DNA of 36,009 bases from Anaeromyxobacter terrae (GCF_022690685.1 NZ_JALCYY010000050.1:1-36009), one strand, 5' to 3'; shown: positions 16,828 to 25,782, counted from the stretch's first letter. The notes: generated by a model not told the origin, from the letters alone. Numbers and translations: made by a program.

Positions 16828-18174
16828 GTGAACCGTCTCATCGGGATGGTGGTGCTCATCGGCGCGGTGGTGGCCGGCCTCATCGGGCTGTCGGCCGTGT
16901 TCTACCTGGCCGCAGGCGGGCTCGCGTACGTCTTCGCCGAGTACCTCGGCGCGCCGCCCTCGTTCGGCGCCGCGATCGCCAACGTCGTCACGCTCATGCT
17001 CGTGGTCATGATGATCTCGGGCTCGCTGCTCACGGTCGCGGAGCGGAAGTGGTCCGCGATGATGCAGAACCGCATCGGCGCGAACCGCATCAAGGTGCTC
17101 GGGTCCGCCCTCGGCGGCATCCCGTTCCTCGCCGCCGACGCGCTCAAGATGCTGACGAAGGAGAGCGCCCCGCCGCGCGGCCGGACGCGGATCCTGTACG
17201 AGATGGCGCCCGCGCTCGCGTTCGCCCCGGTGTTCGCGCTCTTCGCGATCATCCCGCTCGGCCCGCCGGTCCCGCTCGGCAGCATCATCGCCTCGGCCGC
17301 CGGGGCGCTCGGCAGCGCTGGCGTCGCGCTGCAGGTCGCCAGCCCCGATGCCGGCCTGCTCTACATCTTCGCGATCTCGTCGCTCGCGGTGTACGGCACC
17401 GCGCTCGCGGGCTGGGCCTCGAACAACAAGCTCGCGCTGCTCGGCGGCGTCCGCGCCTCCTCGCAGATGATCAGCTACGAGGTCTCGCTCGGCCTGTCGC
17501 TCGTCGGGACGATGCTCGCGTTCCGCACGCTGCGGCTCGAGGAGATGGTGGTCGCGCAGGGGGCGGCGGTCATCGGCCCCGTCCCGGCGCTCGGCATCCT
17601 CCTCCAGCCGGTCGGGTTCCTCATCTTCTTCGCGAGCGCCTTCGCCGAGACGAAGCGCGCGCCGTTCGACCTGCCCGAGGGCGAGAGCGAGATCGTCGGC
17701 TACTTCGTCGAGTACTCGGGCATGAAGTTCGGCCTCATGTTCCTCGCGGAGTTCGTGGAGATCGTCGTCCTCGCCGCGATCATCACCGCGGTGTTCCTCG
17801 GCGGCTGGCACCCGCTCGTCGTCTCGACCGAGTGGCTCCGGCAGACCGTGACGCCCCTCTGGTTCGGCGCCATCTGCGGCGGCGCGTTCCTCGCGAAGAT
17901 GATCGTGCTGATGTGGCTCCAGCTCACCATTCGCTGGCTCCTGCCGCGCTTCCGCTTCGATCAGATCCAGAAGCTCTGCTGGAAGATCCTGCTCCCCGCG
18001 GCGATCGCGAACGTCTTCGTCACCGCCGGCGCGCTGCTCATCGACCCCTCGATGCAGCTGCTCGCCTGGATCGGCGTCGCGACGATCGTCGCCGTCGTCG
18101 CCATCACCGCCGCGGTCGGCCGCGCTCCCGCCCCGGGGGAGCACGGCGCCGCCCACGTCGTCGCCGGACACTGA
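16828..18174 (+). CDS. nuoH: NADH-quinone oxidoreductase subunit H, plus-locus copy
   Basis: Second quinone-chamber membrane subunit, 448 aa, GTG start at 16828 preceded by AGGAGG. It is longer than typical NuoH, with added hydrophobic sequence around residues 145-185. Signatures MQNRIGANRI and KRAPFDLPEGESEIV are present. The second signature is one residue shorter than in the minus-strand copy and in E. coli NuoH (IVGYFVEYSG against [11 protein letters not shown]). I believe this is a lineage variant and not damage. It ends 3 bases before nuoI. Confidence 0.95.
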   Translation: MNRLIGMVVLIGAVVAGLIGLSAVFYLAAGGLAYVFAEYLGAPPSFGAAIANVVTLMLVVMMISGSLLTVAERKWSAMMQNRIGANRIKVLGSALGGIPFLAADALKMLTKESAPPRGRTRILYEMAPALAFAPVFALFAIIPLGPPVPLGSIIASAAGALGSAGVALQVASPDAGLLYIFAISSLAVYGTALAGWASNNKLALLGGVRASSQMISYEVSLGLSLVGTMLAFRTLRLEEMVVAQGAAVIGPVPALGILLQPVGFLIFFASAFAETKRAPFDLPEGESEIVGYFVEYSGMKFGLMFLAEFVEIVVLAAIITAVFLGGWHPLVVSTEWLRQTVTPLWFGAICGGAFLAKMIVLMWLQLTIRWLLPRFRFDQIQKLCWKILLPAAIANVFVTAGALLIDPSMQLLAWIGVATIVAVVAITAAVGRAPAPGEHGAAHVVAGH

Positions 18175-18177
18175 CCC

Positions 18178-18894
18178 ATGCCCTATCCGATCGAGAACCG
18201 GCCTGCCGACCTGCGCGAGCGGATGTACTTCCCGGAGATCATCCGGGGCATCGGCGTGCTCACGAAGCACTTCCTCCGGAACCTGTTCTTCGCGCGCGAC
18301 AAGAACCCGGACATCCTCGAGCGCCGGCGCGGCGAGTTTGGGGTGTCGGACAACGCGACGCTCCAGTACCCCGAGGAGCGTGCGCCGTACCCGCCGGGCT
18401 ACCGCGGCCTGCATCGGCTCGTTCCGCGCGAGGACGGCAAGCCCCGCTGCGTCGCGTGCTACATGTGCGCGACCGCGTGCCCGGCGCAGTGCATCTACAT
18501 CGAGGCGGGCGAGTACCCCGACGATCCAATCGAGAAGTACCCGGTGAAGTTCGTCATCGACGAGCTGCGCTGCGTCGTCTGCGGCTTCTGCGTGGAGGCG
18601 TGCCCGAAGGACGCCATCCGCATGGACTCGGGCGAGCACACGCCGCCGTCCTACGAGCGCGGCGCGCAGATCTGGGACGAGAAGCGGCTCCTCCGCGGGC
18701 CGTCCGTCTCGTACCAGTACGACCCGTGGCTCCGCCGCGGCTCCCCGTCGATCCCGGCGGACAAGCTCGAGGAGATGCGCGCGCGCGCGAAGCCCTTCCC
18801 GACCGTCGCCACCGACGAGTACGCGCAGACGCCCGGCTTCTCCGTCCGCGCGCTCGCGCAGGAGGCCAAGGACCGCGCGGAGCGCCCGAAGTAG
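18178..18894 (+). CDS. nuoI: NADH-quinone oxidoreductase subunit I, plus-locus copy
   Basis: Second two-cluster ferredoxin-like subunit, 238 aa. Both CxxCxxCxxxCP motifs are intact: Cys91/94/97/101 and Cys132/135/138/142. It lacks the Ala/Pro tail of the minus-strand copy and has a charged C-terminus. Last gene of the plus locus; no nuoJ-N follow. An 11-bp stem hairpin lies 23 bp beyond the stop. Confidence 0.96.
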   Translation: MPYPIENRPADLRERMYFPEIIRGIGVLTKHFLRNLFFARDKNPDILERRRGEFGVSDNATLQYPEERAPYPPGYRGLHRLVPREDGKPRCVACYMCATACPAQCIYIEAGEYPDDPIEKYPVKFVIDELRCVVCGFCVEACPKDAIRMDSGEHTPPSYERGAQIWDEKRLLRGPSVSYQYDPWLRRGSPSIPADKLEEMRARAKPFPTVATDEYAQTPGFSVRALAQEAKDRAERPK

Positions 18895-18917
18895 CGCCTT
18901 CGACGACGCGGCTCTCC

Positions 18918-18950
18918 CTGCGGGCGCGGCGCATGGCGTCGCGCCCGCAG
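18918..18950 (+). terminator. Hairpin at the end of the plus-strand nuo operon
   Basis: A perfect 11-bp inverted repeat (18918-18928 with 18940-18950, 11-nt loop) lies 23 bp after the nuoI stop, followed by CCGTTCT, a weak U-tract. It probably ends the operon transcript. Its position also argues against the ATG at 18933, inside the loop, as a start for the next gene. Confidence 0.6.
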
Positions 18951-19031
18951 CCGTTCTGGGGGAGGATGGCGCGCGGCGCCCGGGTGGCGTGCGAGCGGAG
19001 GGCCGGGGCGGACCGGCGGGAGGAGCGGCGC

Positions 19032-20585
19032 GTGGAGGGAGCCAGCTGGGCGGGGCGGCGGAGCGCCATCCTCGTCGCGGCGCTCGCGAGCGCGGCCGCG
19101 CTCCTCGACCTCGGGAGCTTCCACCGGCTCGAGCAGGGGGACTCCCTCATCCCCGTGCTCGTGTCGCTCCAGCGCTGGACCCCGTTCTTCTGGGACCAGG
19201 AGCGGTTCGGGATGCTCGTCCCGCTCCTCGCGCTGCCCGTCCGCGACCCGCTCGCGAACCTCCTCCTGCAGCGCGCGCTGACCGCGTTCGCGGGCCTCGC
19301 CGCGCTCCTGCTGCTCGCGCGACACGCGCTCGCGGGGCGCGACTGGCCGCTCGCCGGCCTCCTCGCGGCCGGCGCGCTGCTCCTGCTCGCGCCGGCGCCG
19401 TGGCTCTTCGAGTACCTCGCGTCCCAGCCCTACGGGCTCTCGACGGCGCTCGCGCTCGGGGGGCTCGCGGTGGCGGAGCGGGCCCCGCCCGGGAGCGAGG
19501 GCGCGTCACCGGCGGCGTCGTGGACGCGCCTCCCCTGGCTTCGCCCGGCCGCAGCGCTCCTCCTCGTCGTCGCCGCGCACTGGGTGAACGCGGTGGCGGG
19601 GATCGTGCTGCTGGGGCTCGCCGTCGCTCGCGCCGGCGCGGAGCTGCTCGAGGGGGCGCCGCGGGCGGGGGTGCGCGAGCGGCTCGTGCGCGAGGTGGGG
19701 CTGCTCGGCGCCGGGCTCGCGGCGGGCCAGGTGTTCCTGCGGCTGTACCCGCTCCTCACCGGGCATCGACTGCGGCTCGCGATGGGCACGCTCCCCGTCG
19801 AGCGCTGGCCGGGGGCGTGGACGTCGTTCTTCGGGCTCGCGTGGCACGACGAGCGACGCTGGGGGCTCGCGCTCGTCGCGATCGCCGCCGCGGGCGTGGC
19901 GCTCCTCCTCACGCGCCCGCTCCGGCCGCAGCTCGCGGGGGCCCTCGTCCGCGCCGGCGCGCTCCTCGCGGCGGCGCTCGGCTACGCGCTCTTCGCGGGC
20001 GCGCTCGAGTGGGTCGAGGCGAACGCCTTCCACTGGCGCTACCTCGCCCCCTCGGCGCTGCTCGTCCACCTCGCCGCGGTGTCGCTCCTGGCCGAGCCGC
20101 TCGCGCGGCTCCAGAGGCTCGCGCCAGCGGCCGGGAGGGCCGCGCTGGCGTTCGTGCCGGCCGCGGCGCTCGCGGTCTACGGCGCCCCGTCGCTCGCGCA
20201 CGTGCGCGCGGATCTCGACGCCGCGACCGGCGCGCGGACGGAAGACGTCCTCACGGCGGGCTGCGAGCTCGTGGCGGGAGACTACTGGTCGGTGTGGCCG
20301 ACGGTGTGGCACGCCGCCCTGGTCGCGCGCGAGCGGGGGATCTCTCGGAGCGTGTACGGCATCACGCACCGCTCGAACCCGACCGTGCCGCGGTGGAAGG
20401 GGCGTCCCCCGGAGTCGCTGCGCATCTGCCGCCCCGCCGGCGAGGAGGAGCACGCGGAGCGATGGCTCCGCGCGTTCCACCTCTGGCCGGTCCGGATCGT
20501 GGGGCGGCAGGGGACCGTGGACGTGCTCGTCCCGGTCGGTGAGGCGAGTGCTACATCCGGAACGACGCCAGCAGCATCCCGCTGA
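19032..20585 (+). CDS. Unrecognised multipass membrane protein
   Basis: I do not recognise this 517-aa protein. It has around ten hydrophobic segments from residue 10 to about 390, then a soluble C-terminal part of about 120 residues with a GDYWSVWPTVWHA motif. After the first helix comes an acidic loop (HRLEQGDSLIPVL), and the layout resembles GT-C glycosyltransferases, but no family signature is clear. I chose the GTG at 19032 because GGGAGGAG lies 6 bases upstream; in-frame ATGs at 18933 and 18966 lie within or just after the terminator hairpin and have poorer sites. Its last 35 bases overlap the convergent beta-barrel gene. Confidence 0.75.
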   Translation: MEGASWAGRRSAILVAALASAAALLDLGSFHRLEQGDSLIPVLVSLQRWTPFFWDQERFGMLVPLLALPVRDPLANLLLQRALTAFAGLAALLLLARHALAGRDWPLAGLLAAGALLLLAPAPWLFEYLASQPYGLSTALALGGLAVAERAPPGSEGASPAASWTRLPWLRPAAALLLVVAAHWVNAVAGIVLLGLAVARAGAELLEGAPRAGVRERLVREVGLLGAGLAAGQVFLRLYPLLTGHRLRLAMGTLPVERWPGAWTSFFGLAWHDERRWGLALVAIAAAGVALLLTRPLRPQLAGALVRAGALLAAALGYALFAGALEWVEANAFHWRYLAPSALLVHLAAVSLLAEPLARLQRLAPAAGRAALAFVPAAALAVYGAPSLAHVRADLDAATGARTEDVLTAGCELVAGDYWSVWPTVWHAALVARERGISRSVYGITHRSNPTVPRWKGRPPESLRICRPAGEEEHAERWLRAFHLWPVRIVGRQGTVDVLVPVGEASATSGTTPAASR

Positions 20586-21138
20586 ACGTCGTGTTGTCGT
20601 AGTCGCCGAAGTACGGGTTCACGCCGAGCTCGGCGCCGAGGGCGAAGGTCGGCGTCAGGTCGAACTTCGCGCCGGCGGCGAGCCGCATCATCAGGCCGAC
20701 GTCGGAGTTCGAGGCCCGCGTCCAGGTCCCGTAGTAGGGGTCGCGCTCCTTCACCGTCGCGTTGCCGAAGTACATGCCGAGGCCGGCGTCGCCGTAGAGG
20801 CCGAAGCGCGGCGCCACGTCGAACGAGAACCGCGCGGCGGGGACGAGCTTGAACAGGTTGATGTTCCACTCCCAGCCGTAATAGGAGTCCGCGAAGCGGG
20901 TGTACCCGAGCGACAGGACGAGCGAGACGTTCGCGTTCGGGGCGATGCGCGTCGGCAGCATCTCGACGTCGCCGCGGAGCGCGAGGCCGGTGTTGCCGTC
21001 GCCATCCTCGAAGCCGACGAGCACGTTGGCGTGGGTGAGCCCGCCGGAGCTGCGGGCGGCGGTGCGGCTCTGCGCGAGCGCGGCCGGGGCGAGGAGCAGC
21101 AGCGCGAGCGCGGCCGCGGTGCGGAGCACGTTCTTCAT
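20551..21138 (-). CDS. Outer-membrane beta-barrel protein, small
   Basis: 195 aa. Residues 1-22 form a Sec signal peptide ending in ALAQ. The rest is rich in alternating hydrophobic/polar strands with many Gly, Tyr and Phe (NVSLVLSLGYTRFADSYYG, RFGLYGDAGLGMYFG, FALGAELGVNPYFG), the pattern of OmpW/OmpA-like eight-stranded barrels. It ends in SFRM and not a C-terminal aromatic. The start has GGAGGA about 7 bases upstream within a short inverted repeat (CTTCC/GGAAG at 21143-21158). Ligand unknown. Confidence 0.8.
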   Translation of the reverse strand: MKNVLRTAAALALLLLAPAALAQSRTAARSSGGLTHANVLVGFEDGDGNTGLALRGDVEMLPTRIAPNANVSLVLSLGYTRFADSYYGWEWNINLFKLVPAARFSFDVAPRFGLYGDAGLGMYFGNATVKERDPYYGTWTRASNSDVGLMMRLAAGAKFDLTPTFALGAELGVNPYFGDYDNTTFSGMLLASFRM

Positions 21139-21283
21139 GAGTCTTCCTCCAAAGGAAGCTGCGCGCCAGGATCGGCGCGGGCGCGCATGTTAGCGGTGGT
21201 GCCGCCGCTCGGGAAGGGAGCGATCGGCAGGGCGTGTGCGGCGAGGCGGTGAGGTGTGCGGAGCGCTCGCTGCCGCCTCCGGG

Positions 21284-22627
21284 TCAGGCGGGCGTACCGC
21301 CCGCGGGCGCGGAGGACAGCACGTCGCGCTGGTGGAGGGGCGCGAGGCGCTGCAGCACGAGGAGCCCGGGGATCGCGAGCGCCATGCAGCAGGTGAAGAA
21401 GAGCGCGTAGCCGAGCCGCTCGGCGAGGAAGCCGCTCGGGATGCCGGAGAGCGTGCGGCCGAAGCCGAAGAGGCTGGAGAGGAGCGCGTACTGCGTGGCG
21501 CTGTACCGCTTGTCGCAGACGCGCAGGATGAGCGCGAGCAGGGCGGCCGTCCCCATGCCCTGCGACGCGTACTCCGCGGCGATCCCGACGTAGGTCCAGC
21601 CGCGCGCCATCGCCGAGATGGGCTCGAGGGTGGCGCAGAGCGCCACGTCGAGCGGCGCCGCGCGAGCGGCCGCGGCGAGCGCGTAGAAGCCGATGGCCCC
21701 GGCCTGCGCGAAGCCGAACACCCAGAGCGCCCGGCCGAGGCCGAGGCGCGACATGAGCGCGGCGCCGACGCCGGTGCCGGCGATGGTCGCGGCCGTGCCG
21801 ATGATCTTCACGGCGAGCCCGATCTCGGCGTTCGAGAAGCACATGTCCTTCAGGAACGGGTTCACCATCGTGCCGGCGGCGTTGTCGCCGAACTTGTAGA
21901 GCACGAGGAACGCCGCCACCGTGAGCGCCTGCGGGCGGCCGAAGTACGTCCGGAACGGCTCGACGATCGCCGCCCTGAGCGAGCGCGGCGCGGCGGCCGG
22001 CCGGACGGGGGGATCGGCCCACAGCGTCAGCGCGATCGACGCGAGGAAGAGCCCGCCGAGGAGGGCGAACACCACCGGCCAGGGGAGCCACTGCGCCGAG
22101 AAGATCGCGAGCGCGCCCGCGACCAGCATGCCGATCCGGTACCACATGACGCGCAGGCCGCTCGCCGGTCCCTGCTCCTCCGGCTCGAGCACCTCGACGG
22201 AGTAGGCGTCGAGCGCGATGTCCTGGGTCGCGGACGCGATGGTGATGAAGAGCACGATCGCGCCGAGCACGGCGGCGGCGCTCGCCGCGAGCGCCATGCG
22301 GCCGGTGGTCGGATCGCGCTCGATCGCGAAGCCCGCATAGGCCGCGAAGGCGAAGAACCCGAGGGCGAGCGCGATCTGCGCCACCACGATCCAGCTCCGG
22401 CGCCGATCCGGCCGCGGCAGCGCGTAGCGGTCCACGAGCGGCGCCCACAGGAACTTGAGGCTCCACGGGAGCGACACCGCGGAGAGGATCCCGATCGTCT
22501 TCAGGTCGACGCCGGCGCTCCGGAGGAAGATCTGGAAGGTGTTGAAGACGAACCCGAGCGGCATGCCCGAGGCGACCATCAGCGCCCCGAGCACCTGGAC
22601 GCGCTTCGACTTGAGGACGTTGGCCAC
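21284..22627 (-). CDS. AmpG-family major facilitator (muropeptide-type permease)
   Basis: 447-aa inner-membrane transporter with about 12 helices. The N-terminal GMPLGFVFNT, GVDLKTIGIL and SLKFLWAPLVDRY, and SATQDIALDAYSVE after helix 5, are typical of AmpG and related peptide/acetyl-CoA transporters. AmpG imports GlcNAc-anhydroMurNAc peptides for cell-wall recycling; the exact substrate here is inferred. Starts with GTG at 22627; no strong Shine-Dalgarno is visible. No recycling enzymes or beta-lactamase lie nearby. Confidence 0.85.
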   Translation of the reverse strand: MANVLKSKRVQVLGALMVASGMPLGFVFNTFQIFLRSAGVDLKTIGILSAVSLPWSLKFLWAPLVDRYALPRPDRRRSWIVVAQIALALGFFAFAAYAGFAIERDPTTGRMALAASAAAVLGAIVLFITIASATQDIALDAYSVEVLEPEEQGPASGLRVMWYRIGMLVAGALAIFSAQWLPWPVVFALLGGLFLASIALTLWADPPVRPAAAPRSLRAAIVEPFRTYFGRPQALTVAAFLVLYKFGDNAAGTMVNPFLKDMCFSNAEIGLAVKIIGTAATIAGTGVGAALMSRLGLGRALWVFGFAQAGAIGFYALAAAARAAPLDVALCATLEPISAMARGWTYVGIAAEYASQGMGTAALLALILRVCDKRYSATQYALLSSLFGFGRTLSGIPSGFLAERLGYALFFTCCMALAIPGLLVLQRLAPLHQRDVLSSAPAGGTPA

Positions 22628-22750
22628 GGCCGGACGAGACTAGACGTGGGCTGGTCCCGGCACAAGCTGGCCCCCGAGCGGCCGCCGGATCCGAGCCGGC
22701 CAGGCGGAGCTCGAGGCGGGGGCGCCGACGCGGGCGAGCGCTGGACCACG

Positions 22751-22912
<162 letters not shown>

Positions 22913-23240
22913 CGAGCTCGACCGCAACGACCGACGCCGAGCCCTCCACAGCCCCGCCCACAGCGCGCCGCCCCACGTGGCGGGACCTCGCGCCCGCAGG
23001 CGGGCCACTGGACGCGGTAGGCACCGCCCCGACCCACGGACCGCAATGCAACGCGGTTGGCCACGGCCACCTCGCCCATGCGCAGCTCCCGCCCGCAGCC
23101 CCGCGTTGCCGGCGGCGTCTGGCGGACGGCACCGCCCCCCGTACCTTGTCCCCGTCCATCGTGGCCCGCCGAGGACGTGAGGTCCCGTCCCGGCGGCGCG
23201 CCACGGTGACCTCGCCCGCGGCGATGCGGCCCCGAGCGAC

Positions 23241-23270
23241 CTCGACCCCGACCCTGATCTCGATCTCGAC
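23241..23270 (+). repeat. Degenerate group of five related hexamers
   Basis: Five consecutive units of the form CYYGAY (CTCGAC, CCCGAC, CCTGAT, CTCGAT, CTCGAC) about 330 bp downstream of the main array and near the 3' end of polX. Probably an eroded outlier of the same repeat. Confidence 0.6.
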
Positions 23271-23326
23271 GGCGTCCGCCGCGACCTGGACCGGCACTCG
23301 ACCGGGAGCCCGAAGTGCGCCGCGCC

Positions 23327-25090
23327 CTACGGCACCGGCCGCACGGCCTTGCGGAACGCCTCGGCCGGGCGCGTGTTGAGGACCTGGCCCCGCCGCACCC
23401 ACCCGCGCCGCGCGACGGTCACCGCGTTCTCGAGATAGCGGAGGTTCTGGACCGAGTGCGCGTCCACCGAGAGGACCACCGGGATCCCGCGGGCAGTGGC
23501 GGCGCGCAGCCAGCGCGGCTCGAGCTCGAGCCGGCGCGGATCGCCGTTCACCTCCACGGCGCCACGCGAGGCGGCGAGGGCATCGAGCACCTCCTCGACG
23601 CGGCACGCGAACGACGGGCGATCGAGCAGGAGCCGCCCGAGCGCGTGGCCCCAGATCTTGAAGACCGGGAGCGACATGCAGCGCACGAGCCGCCGCGTCA
23701 TGGCGTCCTCGTCCATCTTCATGCGCGAGTGGACGCTCGCGACGACGACGTCCAGCCGCTCGAGGATCCGATCCGGGAAGTCGAGCGCGCCGTCCTCCAG
23801 GATGTCGGACTCGGTTCCCCGCAGGAGCCGCACCTTCACCTTCTCCTGCACGCGCGCGATCTCGTCCCACTGCCGCCGGATCCGGTCCTCGTCGAGCCCG
23901 CCCGCGTACGAGGCGGTCGGCGAGTGGTCGGTGACGGTGAGGTACTCCATCCCGAGCGCCTCCGCGGCGCGCGCCATCTCCTCGACCGAGGCGCGGCCGT
24001 CCGACCAGGTCGTGTGACAGTGGACCATGCCGCGCACGTCCTCGATCCGGACGAGGTCCAGAGGCAGCTCGCCCGCCCGCGCCGCCTCGAGCTCGCCCGT
24101 GTCCTCGCGCAGCTCGGGCGGTACGGGCTGCAGCCCGAGCGCCGCGTACAGCTCCGCCTCGCTCGCGATCGGCACCTTCGCGGCCGGATCGGGCGGCGCG
24201 TCCTGCGCGCCCACCGGGTCGGGCGGGAGGCGGTGGAGCCCCCACTCGCTCAGCGTGAACCCGCTATCCCGCGCGATGCCGCGCAGCTTCACCTGGTGCG
24301 CCTTCGAGCCGGTGAGGTGATGCAGCGAGGTGGGAAAATCCTCCGGCGGGACGACGCGGAGATCCACCTGCAGCCCCGACGCGAGCTCGACGGTCGTCTT
24401 CGTCTCGCCGCGCGCGATCGTCCGCGCGACGAGGGGGTAGGCGACGAGCTGCGCGGAGAGCGCGCCCGGGTCGCGGGAGGCCGCCACGACGTCGAGGTCG
24501 CCGACCGTCTCCTTGCCGCGCCGCGCGGAGCCCGCGAGCGCGACCGCGAGCGCGGCGGGATCTTCGCGCAGGTGCGCGAGGAGCGCCTCGCCCGTGGCGA
24601 GCGCGTCGGCCAGCAGGACCCGCCGCTCGGCCGCGCGCGCGCGCATGCGCCCGAGCCCCTCGAGGATCTTCTCCTCGGTCTTCTCGCCGAAGCCCTTCAC
24701 CGCCCGGACGCGGCCGTCGCGGCAGGCCGCCTCGAGCTCGGCGATCGTGCCGATCCCCAGCGCCGCGTGCAGCGCGGCGATCTTCTTCGGGCCCAGGTCG
24801 GGCACCCGGAGGAGCTCCAGGATGCCGGGCGGGTGCTTCGCCCGGAGCCGCTCGAGCAGCTCGAGCCGGCCCGTACGGTGCAGCTCGGCGATCTTCTTCG
24901 CGAGCGCCTCGCCGATGCCGGAGACCTCCGTGAGGCTTCCGGCCTCGACCCGTGCGGACAGGTCCGCGAGCGCCTCCACGGCGCGGGCGCCGTTCTCGTA
25001 GGCGCGGACCTTGAACGGGTTCTCGCCCTCCAGCTCGAGGAGCGTCCCGAGCTCGCGCAGCAACCGCGCGATGGCGAACTTGTCGAGCAT
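23327..25090 (-). CDS. polX: DNA polymerase X family protein with PHP domain
   Basis: 587 aa, the usual length of bacterial PolX. Order: N-terminal helix-hairpin-helix region (residues 54-145, with VSGIGEALAKKI, VPDLGPKKI and VKGFGEKTEEKI), nucleotidyltransferase core with GSARRGKETVGDLD (Asp198, Asp200) and Asp243 (VDL), then a C-terminal PHP metal-dependent nuclease domain (His357, His359, Asp364, Asp388, His389). Expected role: gap filling and 3'-5' exonuclease in DNA repair. The ATG at 25090 is the family start. TATATAA on the minus strand at 25105-25099 would place transcription start almost at the ATG, so the mRNA may be leaderless. Only 29 bp separate it from the divergent lipoprotein gene. 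Confidence 0.93.
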   Translation of the reverse strand: MLDKFAIARLLRELGTLLELEGENPFKVRAYENGARAVEALADLSARVEAGSLTEVSGIGEALAKKIAELHRTGRLELLERLRAKHPPGILELLRVPDLGPKKIAALHAALGIGTIAELEAACRDGRVRAVKGFGEKTEEKILEGLGRMRARAAERRVLLADALATGEALLAHLREDPAALAVALAGSARRGKETVGDLDVVAASRDPGALSAQLVAYPLVARTIARGETKTTVELASGLQVDLRVVPPEDFPTSLHHLTGSKAHQVKLRGIARDSGFTLSEWGLHRLPPDPVGAQDAPPDPAAKVPIASEAELYAALGLQPVPPELREDTGELEAARAGELPLDLVRIEDVRGMVHCHTTWSDGRASVEEMARAAEALGMEYLTVTDHSPTASYAGGLDEDRIRRQWDEIARVQEKVKVRLLRGTESDILEDGALDFPDRILERLDVVVASVHSRMKMDEDAMTRRLVRCMSLPVFKIWGHALGRLLLDRPSFACRVEEVLDALAASRGAVEVNGDPRRLELEPRWLRAATARGIPVVLSVDAHSVQNLRYLENAVTVARRGWVRRGQVLNTRPAEAFRKAVRPVP

Positions 25091-25119
25091 GGGGCGCGTT
25101 ATATAGGAGCGGCCCCGCC

Positions 25120-25731
25120 ATGCCGCCGCTCCGCGTCCTCCCCGCCGTGCTCGCCGCGCTCGCCGTGACGGCCGGAGGCTGCAGCGGTCCACGCGGCCGA
25201 GGCGCCGCCCTGCGCCCGCCGGAGGTGCTCGTCGAGGTCCTGCCGCGGTCCGCGCGGGTGGAGCTGGATGGCCGCTCGCTCGGCCCGGGCGGCGGCGCCG
25301 TCATCCCGGGTGACGCGTCCGATGGGCACGTGCTGCGGATCGAGGCGGAGGGCTACGAGCCCGAGGAGCGCGTGCTCCCGTCGGAGGGGCTCGCGGGCGC
25401 GCGCATCGCGGCCGCGCTCCGCCCGCGCGGATTCGAGGCCGTGCGCGCCATCGACTACGACGACGCGCCGGCGCTCGCGGCGGCCGCCGCCTGGCTCGCG
25501 GAGGAGGGGGACCCGCGCGACGCCGTCGAGTACGCCGAGCGTGCGATCGCCGTCGACCCGGGGATCGCGCTCGCGCACCGCGCGCTCGGCGACGCACGCG
25601 CACGCGCGGGGGAGGGGGCCGCCGCAGTGGCGGCCTGGGCCGAGTACCTGCGCCGCGCGCCCGACGCGCCGGACGCGCCGGCGGTCGAGCGCCGGATGGA
25701 GGCGGCGCGCGCCGACGTTCGCGCTCCGTAG
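25120..25731 (+). CDS. Lipoprotein with PEGA-like and TPR-like parts
   Basis: 203 aa. An N-terminal signal ends in TAGGC, so lipidation at Cys21 is likely. Residues 35-108 resemble a PEGA domain (VEVLPRSARVELDGRSLGPG, then LRIEAEGYEPEER), a surface fold common in myxobacteria. Residues 115-185 resemble two TPR helical pairs (DPRDAVEYAERAIAVDPG, LAHRALGDARARAGE). AGGAG lies 10 bases before the ATG. Function unknown; probably a cell-envelope scaffold. The promoter must lie inside the divergent polX start region. Confidence 0.8.
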   Translation: MPPLRVLPAVLAALAVTAGGCSGPRGRGAALRPPEVLVEVLPRSARVELDGRSLGPGGGAVIPGDASDGHVLRIEAEGYEPEERVLPSEGLAGARIAAALRPRGFEAVRAIDYDDAPALAAAAAWLAEEGDPRDAVEYAERAIAVDPGIALAHRALGDARARAGEGAAAVAAWAEYLRRAPDAPDAPAVERRMEAARADVRAP

Positions 25732-25782
25732 GGAGCTGCTCGAGCGCCGCTCCTGGCGGTGCGGGCGCTCGGAGGGATGATC

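Noticed and set aside
14851..18639. 1262-aa minus-strand frame
   Set aside because: Antisense shadow of nuoG and nuoH; no domain, no ribosome site.
18933..19031. Upstream ATG starts (18933, 18966) for the unknown membrane protein
   Set aside because: They lie within or just after the nuo operon hairpin and have worse ribosome sites than the GTG at 19032.
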